64,000 nucleotides of DNA. Source: Psychrobacter sp. FDAARGOS_221 (GTDB lineage: Bacteria > Pseudomonadota > Gammaproteobacteria > Pseudomonadales > Moraxellaceae). Position 1 is the first letter of the stretch. Every line of letters begins with the position of its first letter. This document shows, one piece after another, positions 38,575 to 48,232 of the stretch. Under the pieces are notes generated by a model. It worked only from the letters and a program-made list of their open reading frames with translations. It searched no databases and was not told where the DNA came from. The translations under genes and the position numbers were made by a program. The DNA lies in the NCBI RefSeq assembly GCF_002313155.2, contig NZ_NWFK02000001.1, forward strand, positions 434,001 to 498,000, read 5' to 3'.

Positions 38575-39222
38575 ATGCCAGTAAACAGTCGTACACTGCC
38601 AGTGAATAATTTAATAGAATCGTCTTCGTCAGCGCCTCTACGTATGTCTTTATCAGATACTTTACCAGACACGCTCAAGATGGATGCCGATACTGGTGTA
38701 ATTAAAGTATTGGTATTAGGTGCCGAAAGTACAGGCAAAACAACCCTTTGCCAAGATCTTGCGGCTCACTTTAACACCGAGTGGACGCCAGAATACATGC
38801 GTCCTTACTTACAACATAAATGGGATAAAACTCAAACCAGTTGTGAATGGCATGATTTAATGCCTATTGCAGAAGGTCAAGTTTCGCTAGAAAATGAAAA
38901 AGCTCGCCTAGCCAATCGCTTTTTGTTCTGTGATACCGCTTTATTTGAGCTGATGGTTTATGCCTATTGGTATTACCAAAAATGCCCGCCTCAGCTTGAG
39001 GCTGCTGCCCTGACGCATCACTATGATTTAATTTTATTAACTGAGGTTGATGTGCCTTGGGAAGCGGATGATTTACGTGATGCACCGCATCAAAGAGAAG
39101 AGATTCGCCAAGCCTTTGCTGATGCACTGACTAAACATAATAAACCTTTTCGACGTATCGGAGGCAATCGTGAGCAGCGTGTGGCGAAAGTTGCTAGTTG
39201 GTTGAATCAACTCAATCCTTAA
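38575..39222 (+). CDS. NadR-type ribosylnicotinamide kinase-like ATPase
   Basis: A 215-residue P-loop protein like the C-terminal kinase domain of NadR. The P-loop is GAESTGKT (49-56). EYMRPYLQHKW, FCDTALFELMVYAYWYY and LLTEVDVPWEADDLRDAP match the NRK family. NRK phosphorylates nicotinamide riboside to NMN in NAD salvage. The HTH and NMN adenylyltransferase domains of full NadR are absent. The first ~40 residues are not part of the fold; an internal start at residue 24 or 36 is possible. No PnuC transporter gene is adjacent. Confidence 0.8.
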   Translation: MPVNSRTLPVNNLIESSSSAPLRMSLSDTLPDTLKMDADTGVIKVLVLGAESTGKTTLCQDLAAHFNTEWTPEYMRPYLQHKWDKTQTSCEWHDLMPIAEGQVSLENEKARLANRFLFCDTALFELMVYAYWYYQKCPPQLEAAALTHHYDLILLTEVDVPWEADDLRDAPHQREEIRQAFADALTKHNKPFRRIGGNREQRVAKVASWLNQLNP

Positions 39223-39277
39223 TCAGTTTGTCCAAATCTCATTGTTCCTTTCTAATAATACCTCTGCCCTAACCATG

Positions 39278-39318
39278 AAAAAAACCAACCCTCTTCCTCT
39301 TAATGAAGGTTGGTTTTT
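39278..39318. terminator. Bidirectional terminator between the NRK-like gene and trpB
   Basis: AAAAACCAACC and GGTTGGTTTTT form an 11-bp stem, with CTTC/GAAG pairing further in. T runs occur on both strands. The two flanking genes converge here. Confidence 0.88.
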
Positions 39319-39375
39319 ATTGATATCAAATATTGGCTCTCAAAAAAATTAATGAGTGGTGTGGCAATCAGTCTA

Positions 39376-40605
39376 TTAGTAGCGGGTTAAATTCACCTTA
39401 TCTAACACATAATCAATGTCTTTATCGCCACGGCCAGATAAGTTGACTAAAATACTGTCCTCAGCAGACATGGTTTTAGCCACTTTCATCGCATAGGCTA
39501 CTGCATGTGATGACTCAAGCGCTGGAATAATACCTTCTAGACGAGACAGCGCCATAAATGCATCCAAACATTCATCATCAGTCACTGCTTCGTAAGTGGC
39601 CAGCTGCTCATCTTTTAGATACGAATGCTGAGGTCCGACACCAGGATAATCCAAACCTGAGGCAATAGAATGCACAGGCGCTGGTTCGCCTTTTTCATCA
39701 AGAAGCACATAGCACTTAAAGCCTTGTATCTCACCTTTAACGCCCTTACTCATAGTTGCCGCATGATTAGGCGTATCAAGCCCTTCCCCTGCTGGCTCGA
39801 CACCTACTTTTTCGACTGCAGGGTCTGCCATAAAGCCACTAAATAGCCCCATTGCATTCGATCCGCCGCCAACACAGGCCACAACCTTATTAGGCAATTT
39901 ATCTGTTGCGGCTAAGAACTGCTCACGAGCCTCATGCCCAATCACCGATTGAAAGTAGCTGACCATTTCTGGATATGGTGCAGGACCCACTACTGAGCCA
40001 ATCGCAAACATACTATTTTCAATATCTTCCAAATAAGCTGCAAATGCGCTATCTACTGCTTCTTTTAGGGTGCCTGCTCCTTCAGATACAGGGACCAACT
40101 TGGCACCCAATATCTTCATGCGACTGACATTCGGGTGCTCTTTTTTGATATCCACTACCCCCATGTGAATCTCACACTCAACGCCCATTAGCGCCGCTGC
40201 CGTTGCCAAAGCCACACCATGTTGGCCGGCACCTGTCTCTGCAATCACTTTGGTTTTACCCAGTTTCTTGGCTAACAATACTTCACCCAAGCAGTGGTTA
40301 ATTTTGTGCGCCCCTGTGTGGTTTAAATCTTCACGCTTTAGATAAATCTGAGCACCGCCGCAATGTTCTGATAGACGCTTGGCGTGATAAATAGGACTTG
40401 GACGCCCAATATAGGTCTCACGCAGTCGCTTCATCTCAGCGATAAAATCTTTATTTTTGATAATTTCGTGGAAGCCCACTTCTAATTCATCCAATGCTTT
40501 GGCTAATTGTGGATGTCCAATTTTACCGCCAAACTCACCATATAGACCTTGATTATTAGGCAGTGTTGTTGGGTGTAAGCCATAGTTATTTACGATTTGT
40601 GTCAT
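39376..40605 (-). CDS. trpB: Tryptophan synthase beta subunit
   Basis: It condenses indole with serine to tryptophan using PLP. The PLP lysine is K101 in [14 protein letters not shown]. The phosphate-binding GGGSNAMG and the catalytic E in ETGAGQHG are present. The protein is 409 residues, the TrpB1 type that pairs with TrpA. trpA is not adjacent and no other trp gene is in the window. No leader peptide, attenuator or T-box was recognised in 40606-41157. Confidence 0.96.
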   Translation of the reverse strand: MTQIVNNYGLHPTTLPNNQGLYGEFGGKIGHPQLAKALDELEVGFHEIIKNKDFIAEMKRLRETYIGRPSPIYHAKRLSEHCGGAQIYLKREDLNHTGAHKINHCLGEVLLAKKLGKTKVIAETGAGQHGVALATAAALMGVECEIHMGVVDIKKEHPNVSRMKILGAKLVPVSEGAGTLKEAVDSAFAAYLEDIENSMFAIGSVVGPAPYPEMVSYFQSVIGHEAREQFLAATDKLPNKVVACVGGGSNAMGLFSGFMADPAVEKVGVEPAGEGLDTPNHAATMSKGVKGEIQGFKCYVLLDEKGEPAPVHSIASGLDYPGVGPQHSYLKDEQLATYEAVTDDECLDAFMALSRLEGIIPALESSHAVAYAMKVAKTMSAEDSILVNLSGRGDKDIDYVLDKVNLTRY

Positions 40606-41157
40606 GTCTGAGCCCTATTTTGTATGGTTTAGCCTTGTTGCGTACCACTATCAGTCGCGTATTGCTATAAAAATATTTGAGTAAGTTGTGTGCGCTTGGC
40701 TAATGTATTTGTGTTCTAGTACAGTGATACATAGTCTATAACAACTGAATAATGTGGTCAACCTATTGATACTACTTTTAGTTCAAAAATGCAGTATTTC
40801 AAAGCTCAGTGTTTTGGCTTAATGCGCCAAATTAGTGTTATACAAAGTGAGTCTCTTAAACCAGCCACTTAGACGGATAATCATAAAATTAGGCTCGAAC
40901 GCCTTGAGGTTGACGGTTAAAACGCCATCAAATATCTCTGTTTAGGGGTATACTATTGGCAAATTATTAGTTTCAATAGTTATAACCAATAAGAATATCA
41001 ACAGCTGATTTCATCGATAGACCTTTTGGTCTATTTGAGCTAACCTTCTGTTCAATTCGCTTTCATTAACATCAGTCATCTTTTTTTACAGTCATTTTTT
41101 CAAAACAACTGCTTCAAAACCATTTGTTTGCTGATTAATAAATTAACGGAGTCTGTC
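40606..41157. other. Divergent region between trpB and the symporter gene
   Basis: About 550 bp without a gene. A 7-bp-stem hairpin (ATAGACC, TTTT, GGTCTAT) is at 41017-41034 in the symporter's probable leader. No TrpR box or attenuator was recognised on the trpB side. Confidence 0.5.
41017..41034 (+). repeat. Small hairpin in the symporter leader
   Basis: ATAGACC and GGTCTAT pair around TTTT, about 120 nt before the start codon. It is followed by TTGAGC rather than a U tract. It could be a leader element or chance. Confidence 0.4.
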
Positions 41158-42522
41158 ATGGTACTCGTATTGCTGGTAGCAATTTTTATTGCCCTACTGT
41201 ATGGATTATGGCGATATCACCGTCAAAGTGATTCGCTAAGTTATAGTGTGTTTTTGGGTTTATTCTTAGGTGTCGTTTATGGATTGGTGCTTTCGGTATT
41301 AAACATCAATACTGATGACTTGCTACCTTGGATTAATATTGTCGGTGTTGGCTATGTCAATTTATTAAAAATGATTGCCATGCCGCTGGTATTTATTTCG
41401 ATATTGGCAGCCATTGCACGCTTGGAAAAAGCGTCTATGATTGGCTCGATGAGCTTTTGGATTATCAGCACCTTATTGATTACTACCGGTATTGCTGCGC
41501 TAGACGGCGCTATTATTGCCAATTTATTCCATTTAGATGCCAGCTCCATTGTGGCCGGCGAGATGGAAGTCGCACGTGGTCAAAGCATGATTGAAAGCAG
41601 CAGTGAAGTGGCTGACTTAACCATCCCAGGCTTAATATTGAGCTTTATTCCAACCAGTATCGGCGGCACTTTTGCTGGTCTTGCCAGCACTTCGATGATT
41701 TCTGCAGTAGTCATTGCCAGCTTACTGGGTATTGCGGCATTGACGGTCAACAAAAATGACCCGCAAAAAGGCGCAACCATCTTACGTGGTATTGACGTGC
41801 TTCAAAGTTGGGTGATGGCGTTGGTACGTTTGATCATTCGTTTAACGCCTTATGGTATTTTAGCGTTAATGGTGAAAGTTATTGTCACCACTGATGCCGA
41901 TGCTATTTGGCAATTGGCTAAATTCTTAGTGGCTTCGTACGTCGCTTTATTTATCATGCTTATCGTACATGCCATTATCATTGCGCTTACCGGTCGCTCA
42001 CCAATTGCTCATTTTAAGAAGATTGCACCGGTACTGACCTTTGCCTTTACATCACGCAGTTCTGCGGCATCGATTCCATTAAACATTGATGCGCAGGTTA
42101 ACAAACTTGGTATTACCAAACCGATTGCTAACTTCTCTGCCTCATTTGGCGCAACCATTGGTCAAAATGGCTGTGCCGGCGTATACCCTGCGATGTTAGC
42201 AATGATGATTGCACCGACTATGGGTATTGATCCTTGGTCAATGACCTTTATTGCCTCAGTGGTTGGGGTATCAATGATTGCATCGTTTGGTGTGGCAGGT
42301 GTTGGTGGCGGTGCTACCTTTGCGGCCATTATCGTTCTATCAACTTTAGGCATGCCGCTAGAGCTGGCAGGTTTGTTAATCTCTATTGAGCCGTTGATTG
42401 ATATGATGCGTACCTTAGTCAATGTCAGTGGTTCAATTACCTCTGGCGTGGTCGGTAATAAGATTTTGGGTGATAAAACCCATCCACAAAGCATGGATAC
42501 CCAATCAACTCAGCTTGGTTAA
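41158..42522 (+). CDS. Dicarboxylate/amino acid:cation symporter (cystine-type)
   Basis: A DAACS/SLC1-family transporter of 454 residues with about eight helices and re-entrant loops. The family's serine-rich loop is TFAFTSRSSAASIPLNI, the substrate/Na region is ASFGATIGQNGCAGVYPAML, and the C-terminal loop is GVAGVGGGATFAAIIVLSTLGMP. The N-terminus resembles the TcyP/YdjN cystine transporters more than GltP, so L-cystine is the best guess for substrate. The frame opens earlier, at a TTG (41128), but ATG 41158 has GGAG six bases upstream. The terminator at 42550-42584 follows. Confidence 0.88.
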   Translation: MVLVLLVAIFIALLYGLWRYHRQSDSLSYSVFLGLFLGVVYGLVLSVLNINTDDLLPWINIVGVGYVNLLKMIAMPLVFISILAAIARLEKASMIGSMSFWIISTLLITTGIAALDGAIIANLFHLDASSIVAGEMEVARGQSMIESSSEVADLTIPGLILSFIPTSIGGTFAGLASTSMISAVVIASLLGIAALTVNKNDPQKGATILRGIDVLQSWVMALVRLIIRLTPYGILALMVKVIVTTDADAIWQLAKFLVASYVALFIMLIVHAIIIALTGRSPIAHFKKIAPVLTFAFTSRSSAASIPLNIDAQVNKLGITKPIANFSASFGATIGQNGCAGVYPAMLAMMIAPTMGIDPWSMTFIASVVGVSMIASFGVAGVGGGATFAAIIVLSTLGMPLELAGLLISIEPLIDMMRTLVNVSGSITSGVVGNKILGDKTHPQSMDTQSTQLG

Positions 42523-42549
42523 TCGTTAGATTTAGCCAATCAAAACCGC

Positions 42550-42584
42550 AAGACCCCATAAGTCAACATTATGGGGTCTTTTTT
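42550..42584 (+). terminator. Intrinsic terminator of the symporter gene
   Basis: AAGACCCCATAA and TTATGGGGTCTT form a 12-bp stem around GTCAACA, followed by TTTT. It lies 28 nt after the stop codon. Confidence 0.92.
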
Positions 42585-42759
42585 ATATGGCTGTTTAAAA
42601 ATTTTCTTATTGTTCTAATCTAAATGACTAATCTAAATAACAACCACTGATGACAACTGATAACAAAGGTTATGTCATTGATTGGAATACGAATTGGGTT
42701 ACAGCTTTAATTTTTTAAGAGAAGTTGTTATTCTGTCATTTTATTTTTGAGCGCAGACA

Positions 42760-43473
42760 ATGACCACCTATATATTAGATACAGAAACCACAGGCCTAAA
42801 TGAACCGCACATGACTGAGGCAGCCTACTCTATCGTGGATATCGATGCAGAGGGAAAGGTCATTGTCATTCAGGCGCCGAGATCAAAACGCTTTAATCCT
42901 TTAAAGCCGATAAGCTTAGGTGCTATGGCAACCTCACATATCTGTGATGAAGATGTGGTCAATGAGACGCCGCATACTGATTTTAGATTGCCAAGCAAAG
43001 TTCAATATTTAATCGGTCACAACATCGATTTTGACATGCAGGTGTTAAAAAATGCCGGTGTGACACATACACCAAAGTTGATCTGCACTAAGGCCATGTC
43101 TAACTATCTGTTGCCAACCTTAGACAGTCATACCCTAGTCGCGCTGCTGTATTATTTCCATCCGACCATTGCGCGTGAGCAGGCGAAAGAAGCACATGCC
43201 GCTGAATACGATATTTATTTTACTCAGCTGGTGCTAGGCAGCTTAATTGAATTGGCAAAAAGCCAAGGTCATGTGATTACTGATATGGCGAGCTTATATC
43301 AATTTAGTGAGCTGGCACGTATACCGACCCACTTTAGCTTTGGTAAATATAAAGGCCAAGCCATTACAGATGTGGCAGCCACTGCCGATGGCGCAGGTTA
43401 TTTGCAATGGTTACTCAATCAAGACACTATAGACCCCTACTTAGCACAAGCTTGCAAACAAGCTTTAGGCTAG
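42760..43473 (+). CDS. ExoX-like DEDD 3'-5' exonuclease with DUF3820-type tail
   Basis: A 237-residue nuclease. The DEDD motif begins with ILDTETTGL, continues with IGHNIDFDMQVL and ends with AHAAEYDIYFTQLVL, which gives the H/D pair of DnaQ-type exonucleases. A C-terminal segment (about 190-235, FGKYKGQAITDVA ... YLQWLLNQD) fits the DUF3820 family often fused to such nucleases. It may act in mismatch repair or DNA damage processing like E. coli ExoX. The gene is monocistronic; its promoter is not clear. Confidence 0.87.
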   Translation: MTTYILDTETTGLNEPHMTEAAYSIVDIDAEGKVIVIQAPRSKRFNPLKPISLGAMATSHICDEDVVNETPHTDFRLPSKVQYLIGHNIDFDMQVLKNAGVTHTPKLICTKAMSNYLLPTLDSHTLVALLYYFHPTIAREQAKEAHAAEYDIYFTQLVLGSLIELAKSQGHVITDMASLYQFSELARIPTHFSFGKYKGQAITDVAATADGAGYLQWLLNQDTIDPYLAQACKQALG

Positions 43474-43590
43474 ACAGATATGAGGCTATTAGGAGTCAGA
43501 TCAACAGACATCAGCTTTACTTGCCGTCCATTGATCTATTCAACTTTTACTAATTACTAATACTCAAACAGCAATTCTAAAAAACCGCTC

Positions 43591-45564
43591 CTATTTATGT
43601 GAGCCGCCTGAGCTATAGCCTGTGCGGCCACTGCCACTACTGCTGTTATTACTACCGCCGCCAAAACCGCCAGGGATAATAATAATGCCACCGCCGCGTG
43701 AGCCTTGAGCTTCTTCGGTATTTTCAGTATTTTCGGGCGTTGAGCTAGGTCCAGTCGCTGATGGCGCTGCGGTATTACCAATAATGACACTCAGTAATGC
43801 CGACAACACGATTACTACAATGGCAAAGCCTTGAACGCCAGCAGTATGATAATGAAACGGTCCGGTAATGGTCTCTACATCAGCCTTTTGCTTAGCACTT
43901 TCACTGCCTTTGAAATACACCAGATAAATAATAATGGCGCCAATAATGGCCACAATTAATGAACCATTGAATATAAAATAAATCAATGCTTGCGAAAGCA
44001 ACTGCCATTGCAGCATCTTTTTTAAGCTGCCAGGCTGAGCAAATGCTGCATTCGCTTCATCATCGTTTGGCACTGATAGATACTGGCCAAACCACTGCTG
44101 TAGCTTACTGTCATCTACTGGCTTAGCATGGGTATAAGTGATTTCACGCTCTGTTTGCTCAGAAGTAATTAACTCATCGCCATTGACATAATCAATCAGC
44201 AGGTCACTGTCATCGGTCTTCACTTGCCAGTTAAAGGCACCCATCGCAAACACCACACGATTGCGATAGCCAGAGTCAACTTGACGCCAACGTTTGTCGT
44301 TATAAATCAGCTGCCCAGGCTCAGTGACTGGCATTTCGCTAAGCACGCGTGCAGCATACCAGCCGCTCGACTCTTCTGATAGCCATAAGAAGCCATCAGT
44401 TAAGCTATACAGCAAATATTCAGTCCACGAGGCATACTCACCGACCTCGTTAAGATGCATAATACCGATAACGATATAATCATGATAAGCGTGTGCAGCA
44501 AGCCGTGAGTCAACCTCGTCTTCAGACAAGGATACCTCACTGATATCGATCAAATCCGTGCTATCAATACGTGCTTTGGCACCTAGAGGCAGGCTTGAAT
44601 CAAAATGCTGCATAGTAGAGTGCATTTTGATGAGATCGGCTTTACTGCCAGTGATTTGAACTTCACTGTGACAGCTAGGACAGAATAAATACTCGGTCGC
44701 ACCTTGCACATACGGAATGGGACTACCACAGTTTGGGCAGTCTATCTTGGTAATGACGACTTCAGCATTGCTATTGTCAGAACTGCTAGAGGCTGACCCA
44801 CTATCGGTACCAAAAGCAGCAGCGCCAGATGTATTAACCTGCTCGCTGACCTGATGCGCCTGTTTAAGCATTTGCATCGACAGCTCGTTTAACTGTACCA
44901 CTTGACCGTGATACACCATAGGTGCACTTTGAGGCCCGTTTTCCGCATAATCTAGGGTAATAAATTGACGCTTATACTGAGCATCGATGCCCCAAGTCTG
45001 CCATCCTTTACCGACCACAAACGGTAACTCACCTTCACCAGCAATGGCCGTTGCTTCACGCTTGTCACTGACCGAGTAAGAGATGCCTTCATAGTCGACA
45101 CGATCAGTAATACTGAGCGCATCATAAGTCGGCAAGCCTGTCGCCTCACTAGCACCGACAGTCAGGCTATACTGACCTAACGCTTCGGTTAGCCAGCCAT
45201 TACGCCCATCTGCAAACTGCACATACCATTCATTCCACACGCCTTGGCTATAACGCAGTTGCACTCGGCCAATTAAGGCAAAATCAGTGCCCTCGAAGCG
45301 ACCGACACTGCCTATCTGCAATGGCGAGTAATCTTCAATAGTAAGCGACTGCTTACCTTGCGCTTTTAATGCTTTTCCATCACGCAGCACTGTGGTTTGA
45401 CAGTATTCACATACTGCCATTACAGAGCCTGGTGAAGCGAACTCAACCGGTGCACCGCATGATGGACATGGGGCACTGAAGGTGAGAACCTCAAAGTTAC
45501 TAGGTAACTTAGGCTTTACCGAATCAGGCTGTGGTGGTTGCGGAGGACGATTATTATCTATCAT
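43591..45564 (-). CDS. DUF4178 zinc-ribbon membrane protein
   Basis: A 657-residue membrane protein of unknown function. The first zinc ribbon uses C33, C36, C52 and C55 (CPSCGAPV, CEYCQTTV). It is followed by a DUF4178-type beta domain (about 75-225), then a second zinc ribbon near 270-300 (CPNCGSPI, CPSCHSEV) and a second DUF4178-like domain. Two hydrophobic segments (about 533-558 and 582-600) precede a Gly/Ser-rich tail (GGFGGGSNNSSSGSG). The start overlaps the stop of the SPFH gene by 4 nt, so the two are translationally coupled. The zinc-ribbon plus SPFH pairing resembles Bacillus YdjG/YdjI, which work with PspA at stressed membranes. It is the last gene of the five-gene operon. Confidence 0.8.
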   Translation of the reverse strand: MIDNNRPPQPPQPDSVKPKLPSNFEVLTFSAPCPSCGAPVEFASPGSVMAVCEYCQTTVLRDGKALKAQGKQSLTIEDYSPLQIGSVGRFEGTDFALIGRVQLRYSQGVWNEWYVQFADGRNGWLTEALGQYSLTVGASEATGLPTYDALSITDRVDYEGISYSVSDKREATAIAGEGELPFVVGKGWQTWGIDAQYKRQFITLDYAENGPQSAPMVYHGQVVQLNELSMQMLKQAHQVSEQVNTSGAAAFGTDSGSASSSSDNSNAEVVITKIDCPNCGSPIPYVQGATEYLFCPSCHSEVQITGSKADLIKMHSTMQHFDSSLPLGAKARIDSTDLIDISEVSLSEDEVDSRLAAHAYHDYIVIGIMHLNEVGEYASWTEYLLYSLTDGFLWLSEESSGWYAARVLSEMPVTEPGQLIYNDKRWRQVDSGYRNRVVFAMGAFNWQVKTDDSDLLIDYVNGDELITSEQTEREITYTHAKPVDDSKLQQWFGQYLSVPNDDEANAAFAQPGSLKKMLQWQLLSQALIYFIFNGSLIVAIIGAIIIYLVYFKGSESAKQKADVETITGPFHYHTAGVQGFAIVVIVLSALLSVIIGNTAAPSATGPSSTPENTENTEEAQGSRGGGIIIIPGGFGGGSNNSSSGSGRTGYSSGGSHK

Positions 45565-46613
45565 TGAGTCAGTTGAGTTAGGATCTTGGTTTTGGCCTCA
45601 TCATAGTCAGCTTGACTGATTAAGCCTTGGTCTAATAAGCCTTTTAATTGACTCAGCTTAGCGGTAAAGTCAGTGGCACCTGCAGCTTCAGTAGTTGCAG
45701 ACTGTTGGCTTTGCTGCTGTGGCTGTTGAGCTTGTTGAGGCTGGGCTTGCTGAGTACGAGGTGTCATTGCCTCACTCATCACCTGACCCATATTCATGCC
45801 GACACCTAGACCCGCACCTACTCCTGCCATACCGCCTTCGTTTTTAGCTGCATGTTGAATCGCTTCTGCTGTTTGATAACGAGTATAGGCATCCATATCG
45901 CCAATCATACCCATAGAGATGCGCTTATCTAGGGTCTGTTGCAGCGCTTCAGGCAATGATACGTTTTCGACCACAAATGATTCTATTGATAAACCATATT
46001 TAGCAAAATCAGGCTGTAGCTCTTTTTTAACTTCATCGCCCATCAGGCCTTGGTTTGCCGCTAAATCGATAAACGGAACTTGGCTTTGGCCCAAGCCTGA
46101 TGCCAAATCAGAAACGATTAAGTTACGTAGTTGCGGCTCGATTTGCTCTGCACGGTAGCTGTCATTCATACCAGTAATGGTCTGATAGAACTGCGCCACA
46201 TCATTGATTTTGTATGAATACATACCAAAGGCACGTAGACGCACCATACCAAATTCAGAATCGCGAACGGTTACTGGCTGAGTGGTGCCCCACTTACGAC
46301 CTTGCTGCAAACGAGTGCTAAAGAACAGCACGTCTGATTTAAAAGGTGAGTCAAAACCCATGCGCCAGTTTCTTAGGTTGGTCATAACCGGTAAGGTTTC
46401 GGTTGTCAGCTCATAACGCCCTGCAGTGAAAATATCGGCGATTTGACCTTCGTTAATAAATACCGCCACTTGCCCATCACGTACGGTTAATGAAGCACCA
46501 CTTTGGATTTCATTATCCGCCATCGGGAACTTCCACATTAAAACGTCGTCATCTTGCCAATCCCACTCGATGGCATCAATAAATTGCTTTTTAATAAAAC
46601 TTCTAATACCCAT
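45561..46613 (-). CDS. SPFH (YdjI-like) protein with SHOCT tail
   Basis: A 350-residue protein. The SPFH/band-7-like domain (about 25-240) has IQSGASLTVRDGQVAVFINEGQIADIF and VTVRDSEFGMVRLRAFGMYSYKI; helical oligomerisation follows. A Gln/Ala/Pro linker (about 280-310) connects to a C-terminal SHOCT motif (LSQLKGLLDQGLISQADYDEAKTKIL). SPFH proteins form membrane-associated scaffolds. No transmembrane helix was seen, so it is probably peripheral. AAAGGA lies seven bases before the start. It overlaps the DUF4178 gene by 4 nt. Confidence 0.87.
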   Translation of the reverse strand: MGIRSFIKKQFIDAIEWDWQDDDVLMWKFPMADNEIQSGASLTVRDGQVAVFINEGQIADIFTAGRYELTTETLPVMTNLRNWRMGFDSPFKSDVLFFSTRLQQGRKWGTTQPVTVRDSEFGMVRLRAFGMYSYKINDVAQFYQTITGMNDSYRAEQIEPQLRNLIVSDLASGLGQSQVPFIDLAANQGLMGDEVKKELQPDFAKYGLSIESFVVENVSLPEALQQTLDKRISMGMIGDMDAYTRYQTAEAIQHAAKNEGGMAGVGAGLGVGMNMGQVMSEAMTPRTQQAQPQQAQQPQQQSQQSATTEAAGATDFTAKLSQLKGLLDQGLISQADYDEAKTKILTQLTQ

Positions 46614-46980
46614 GGTGTTGTCCTTTTTTATAATTCAAATGTTTGATTTAAATAGTTTTGATTGTAAGTGTTTGGTTTAACTATTTTAACAATGCACTAT
46701 TTTAACGATGTTAAGCCAGTTATGAGTGAATTTACTGTTATGTTTTATAGCTGTTTTTTGATGAACCAGTTAACTGTCTTTTTAATTGTTTTCTTGATTA
46801 GATGTCTTCTTAATCAATTAGCTTCTTAAGCATCTGTTTTCGAAAGTAATTATTTTTTAATTAACGCATCTAGGATAAACAGGCTTGTGTCAGCTTGGCT
46901 ATGTCAGCTCGAATAAGGTAGGTTAAGCGGTTAAACAATATAGCCCTCTAAAACCTTTTTCAGACCTCTATAAAACTGTG
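46614..46980. other. Gap inside the polyamine-linked cluster
   Basis: 367 bp between the DUF350 and SPFH genes, AT-rich, with repeated TTAACTG / TTCTTAAT words. No gene, and no strong terminator, was seen. A secondary promoter for the SPFH-DUF4178 pair may lie here. Confidence 0.5.
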
Positions 46981-47388
46981 TTAAGACAAAATACCGGCGT
47001 TAATAATACCCAGTACCAAGCCACTGATACCGATCAGCCCACCAACCGCTAAGTTATTTCTTTTAATATGCTCAGGCACATCGCCAATGATAGATACCAT
47101 AATGAAATAGCCAATGATTTGTACAATCATAGCGACCGCACTCCACACTAAAAAGGCGATAAAGCCCGTGTTATAAATGGCGCTGGCAGCGAGCGTCAGT
47201 GAAAACCCTATAATGGTCCCGCCAAAACTAAGTGCCGCAGCACCTGAGCCTTTACGAATCAGCGCAATTTCATTGTATGGGGTAATGGCCATATAAATGA
47301 TGGAAAATACAAGTAGCATGACCACGCCGCCGCCAAAGTAGATGGCGTAATAAAGTAGCTCGGTCTGCAAATCAGCAAAATTTTGCAT
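46981..47388 (-). CDS. DUF350 family inner-membrane protein
   Basis: A 135-residue protein with four hydrophobic helices (about 11-33, 48-66, 74-96 and 112-132). The YjfL/DUF350 pattern is visible: YNEIALIRKGSGAAALSFGGTIIGFSLTLA and HIKRNNLAVGGLIGISGLVLGIINAG. In E. coli yjfL lies in an operon with a PspA paralogue and a glutathionylspermidine-synthetase-like protein, so an association of DUF350 with membrane stress and polyamines is known. Here it lies between the AdoMet decarboxylase-like gene and the SPFH gene. Confidence 0.88.
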   Translation of the reverse strand: MQNFADLQTELLYYAIYFGGGVVMLLVFSIIYMAITPYNEIALIRKGSGAAALSFGGTIIGFSLTLAASAIYNTGFIAFLVWSAVAMIVQIIGYFIMVSIIGDVPEHIKRNNLAVGGLIGISGLVLGIINAGILS

Positions 47389-47592
47389 GAATGATATCCT
47401 AGATTTTTTACTTGTTATGAGTCGATTTAATATGAAATATCATCAGTAAATAAATGATTTATCGGTACAGCTTAACACTGCCTTTCTTACATTAGCAACC
47501 ACAACCAACAGCACTCACCATGTTTGACAGCTAATAACTATTTTTATCAATATTAAGCCCTTCGCTGCCTTCATTTAGACCCTTTGAATAGC

Positions 47593-48099
47593 CTATTGAG
47601 TGATGGCTGCCACCGGTTGATGCTGACGTATGACCTGATTTACGTGCTGCTGCTTTGGCGCAAAGATATCAACACATGCAGTAAATAATGCTTGTGCCTT
47701 ATCACTATTATCTTGAGTGACATTGCACACATACACATCTAAAGTGACGCTATTGTGCTCACCCCAGGTATGTAAACAAAGATGCGACTCGGCCAATAAT
47801 AGGGTTAAAGTAACACCGCTACTTTGCACTTGCACTGTCTTGTTTACTGGTTCTACTGATATCTTGTCTGTAGCTATCTCAGCATCTTCAATAGGCTGAA
47901 ATTGATGCACCGCATGCCCCACTAAGGTTAGACCGGCATCGGCCACGGCTTGCGTCAACTTAGTCAGTAGCGGCTCAATCTCAGTCAATAGCTCGGGCGC
48001 ACATTGACACTGCCAAAATTCTGCCAGTATATGCTTACCATTTAATGGGCTACGTGGATTAAGATCAGCGGGACGGGCATTATTGTGGCTATTTATCAT
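47593..48099 (-). CDS. S-adenosylmethionine decarboxylase-like proenzyme
   Basis: A 168-residue protein of the prokaryotic AdoMetDC (SpeH/SpeD) fold. The self-cleavage site is E104-S105 in LLAESHLCLHTW, with H110 and C125. The S-H-C spacings (5 and 15) are identical to those of Thermotoga AdoMetDC (S63, H68, C83), so auto-processing to the pyruvoyl enzyme and decarboxylation of AdoMet are plausible. It is longer than that ~130-residue enzyme because of an N-terminal extension and an insert at about 68-92. The upstream aminopropyltransferase-like gene would use the product. Pseudomonas PA4773/PA4774 is a comparable pair making surface spermidine. Confidence 0.85.
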   Translation of the reverse strand: MINSHNNARPADLNPRSPLNGKHILAEFWQCQCAPELLTEIEPLLTKLTQAVADAGLTLVGHAVHQFQPIEDAEIATDKISVEPVNKTVQVQSSGVTLTLLLAESHLCLHTWGEHNSVTLDVYVCNVTQDNSDKAQALFTACVDIFAPKQQHVNQVIRQHQPVAAITQ

Positions 48100-48232
48100 T
48101 GATTACTTATTGATTGTGATACTTTTAGGTAGACTGGCTATAATGAAATGGTTTACTGTACTGTATACTATTTTTTATTAACATACTGTTTTAACTTGTT
48201 TTATTTTATCTCTATCCTAGGCTGCTCTTACC

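Noticed and set aside
40606..41157. Trp attenuator, T-box or TrpR operator before trpB
   Set aside because: No leader peptide with Trp codons, no T-box motif and no convincing palindrome was seen.
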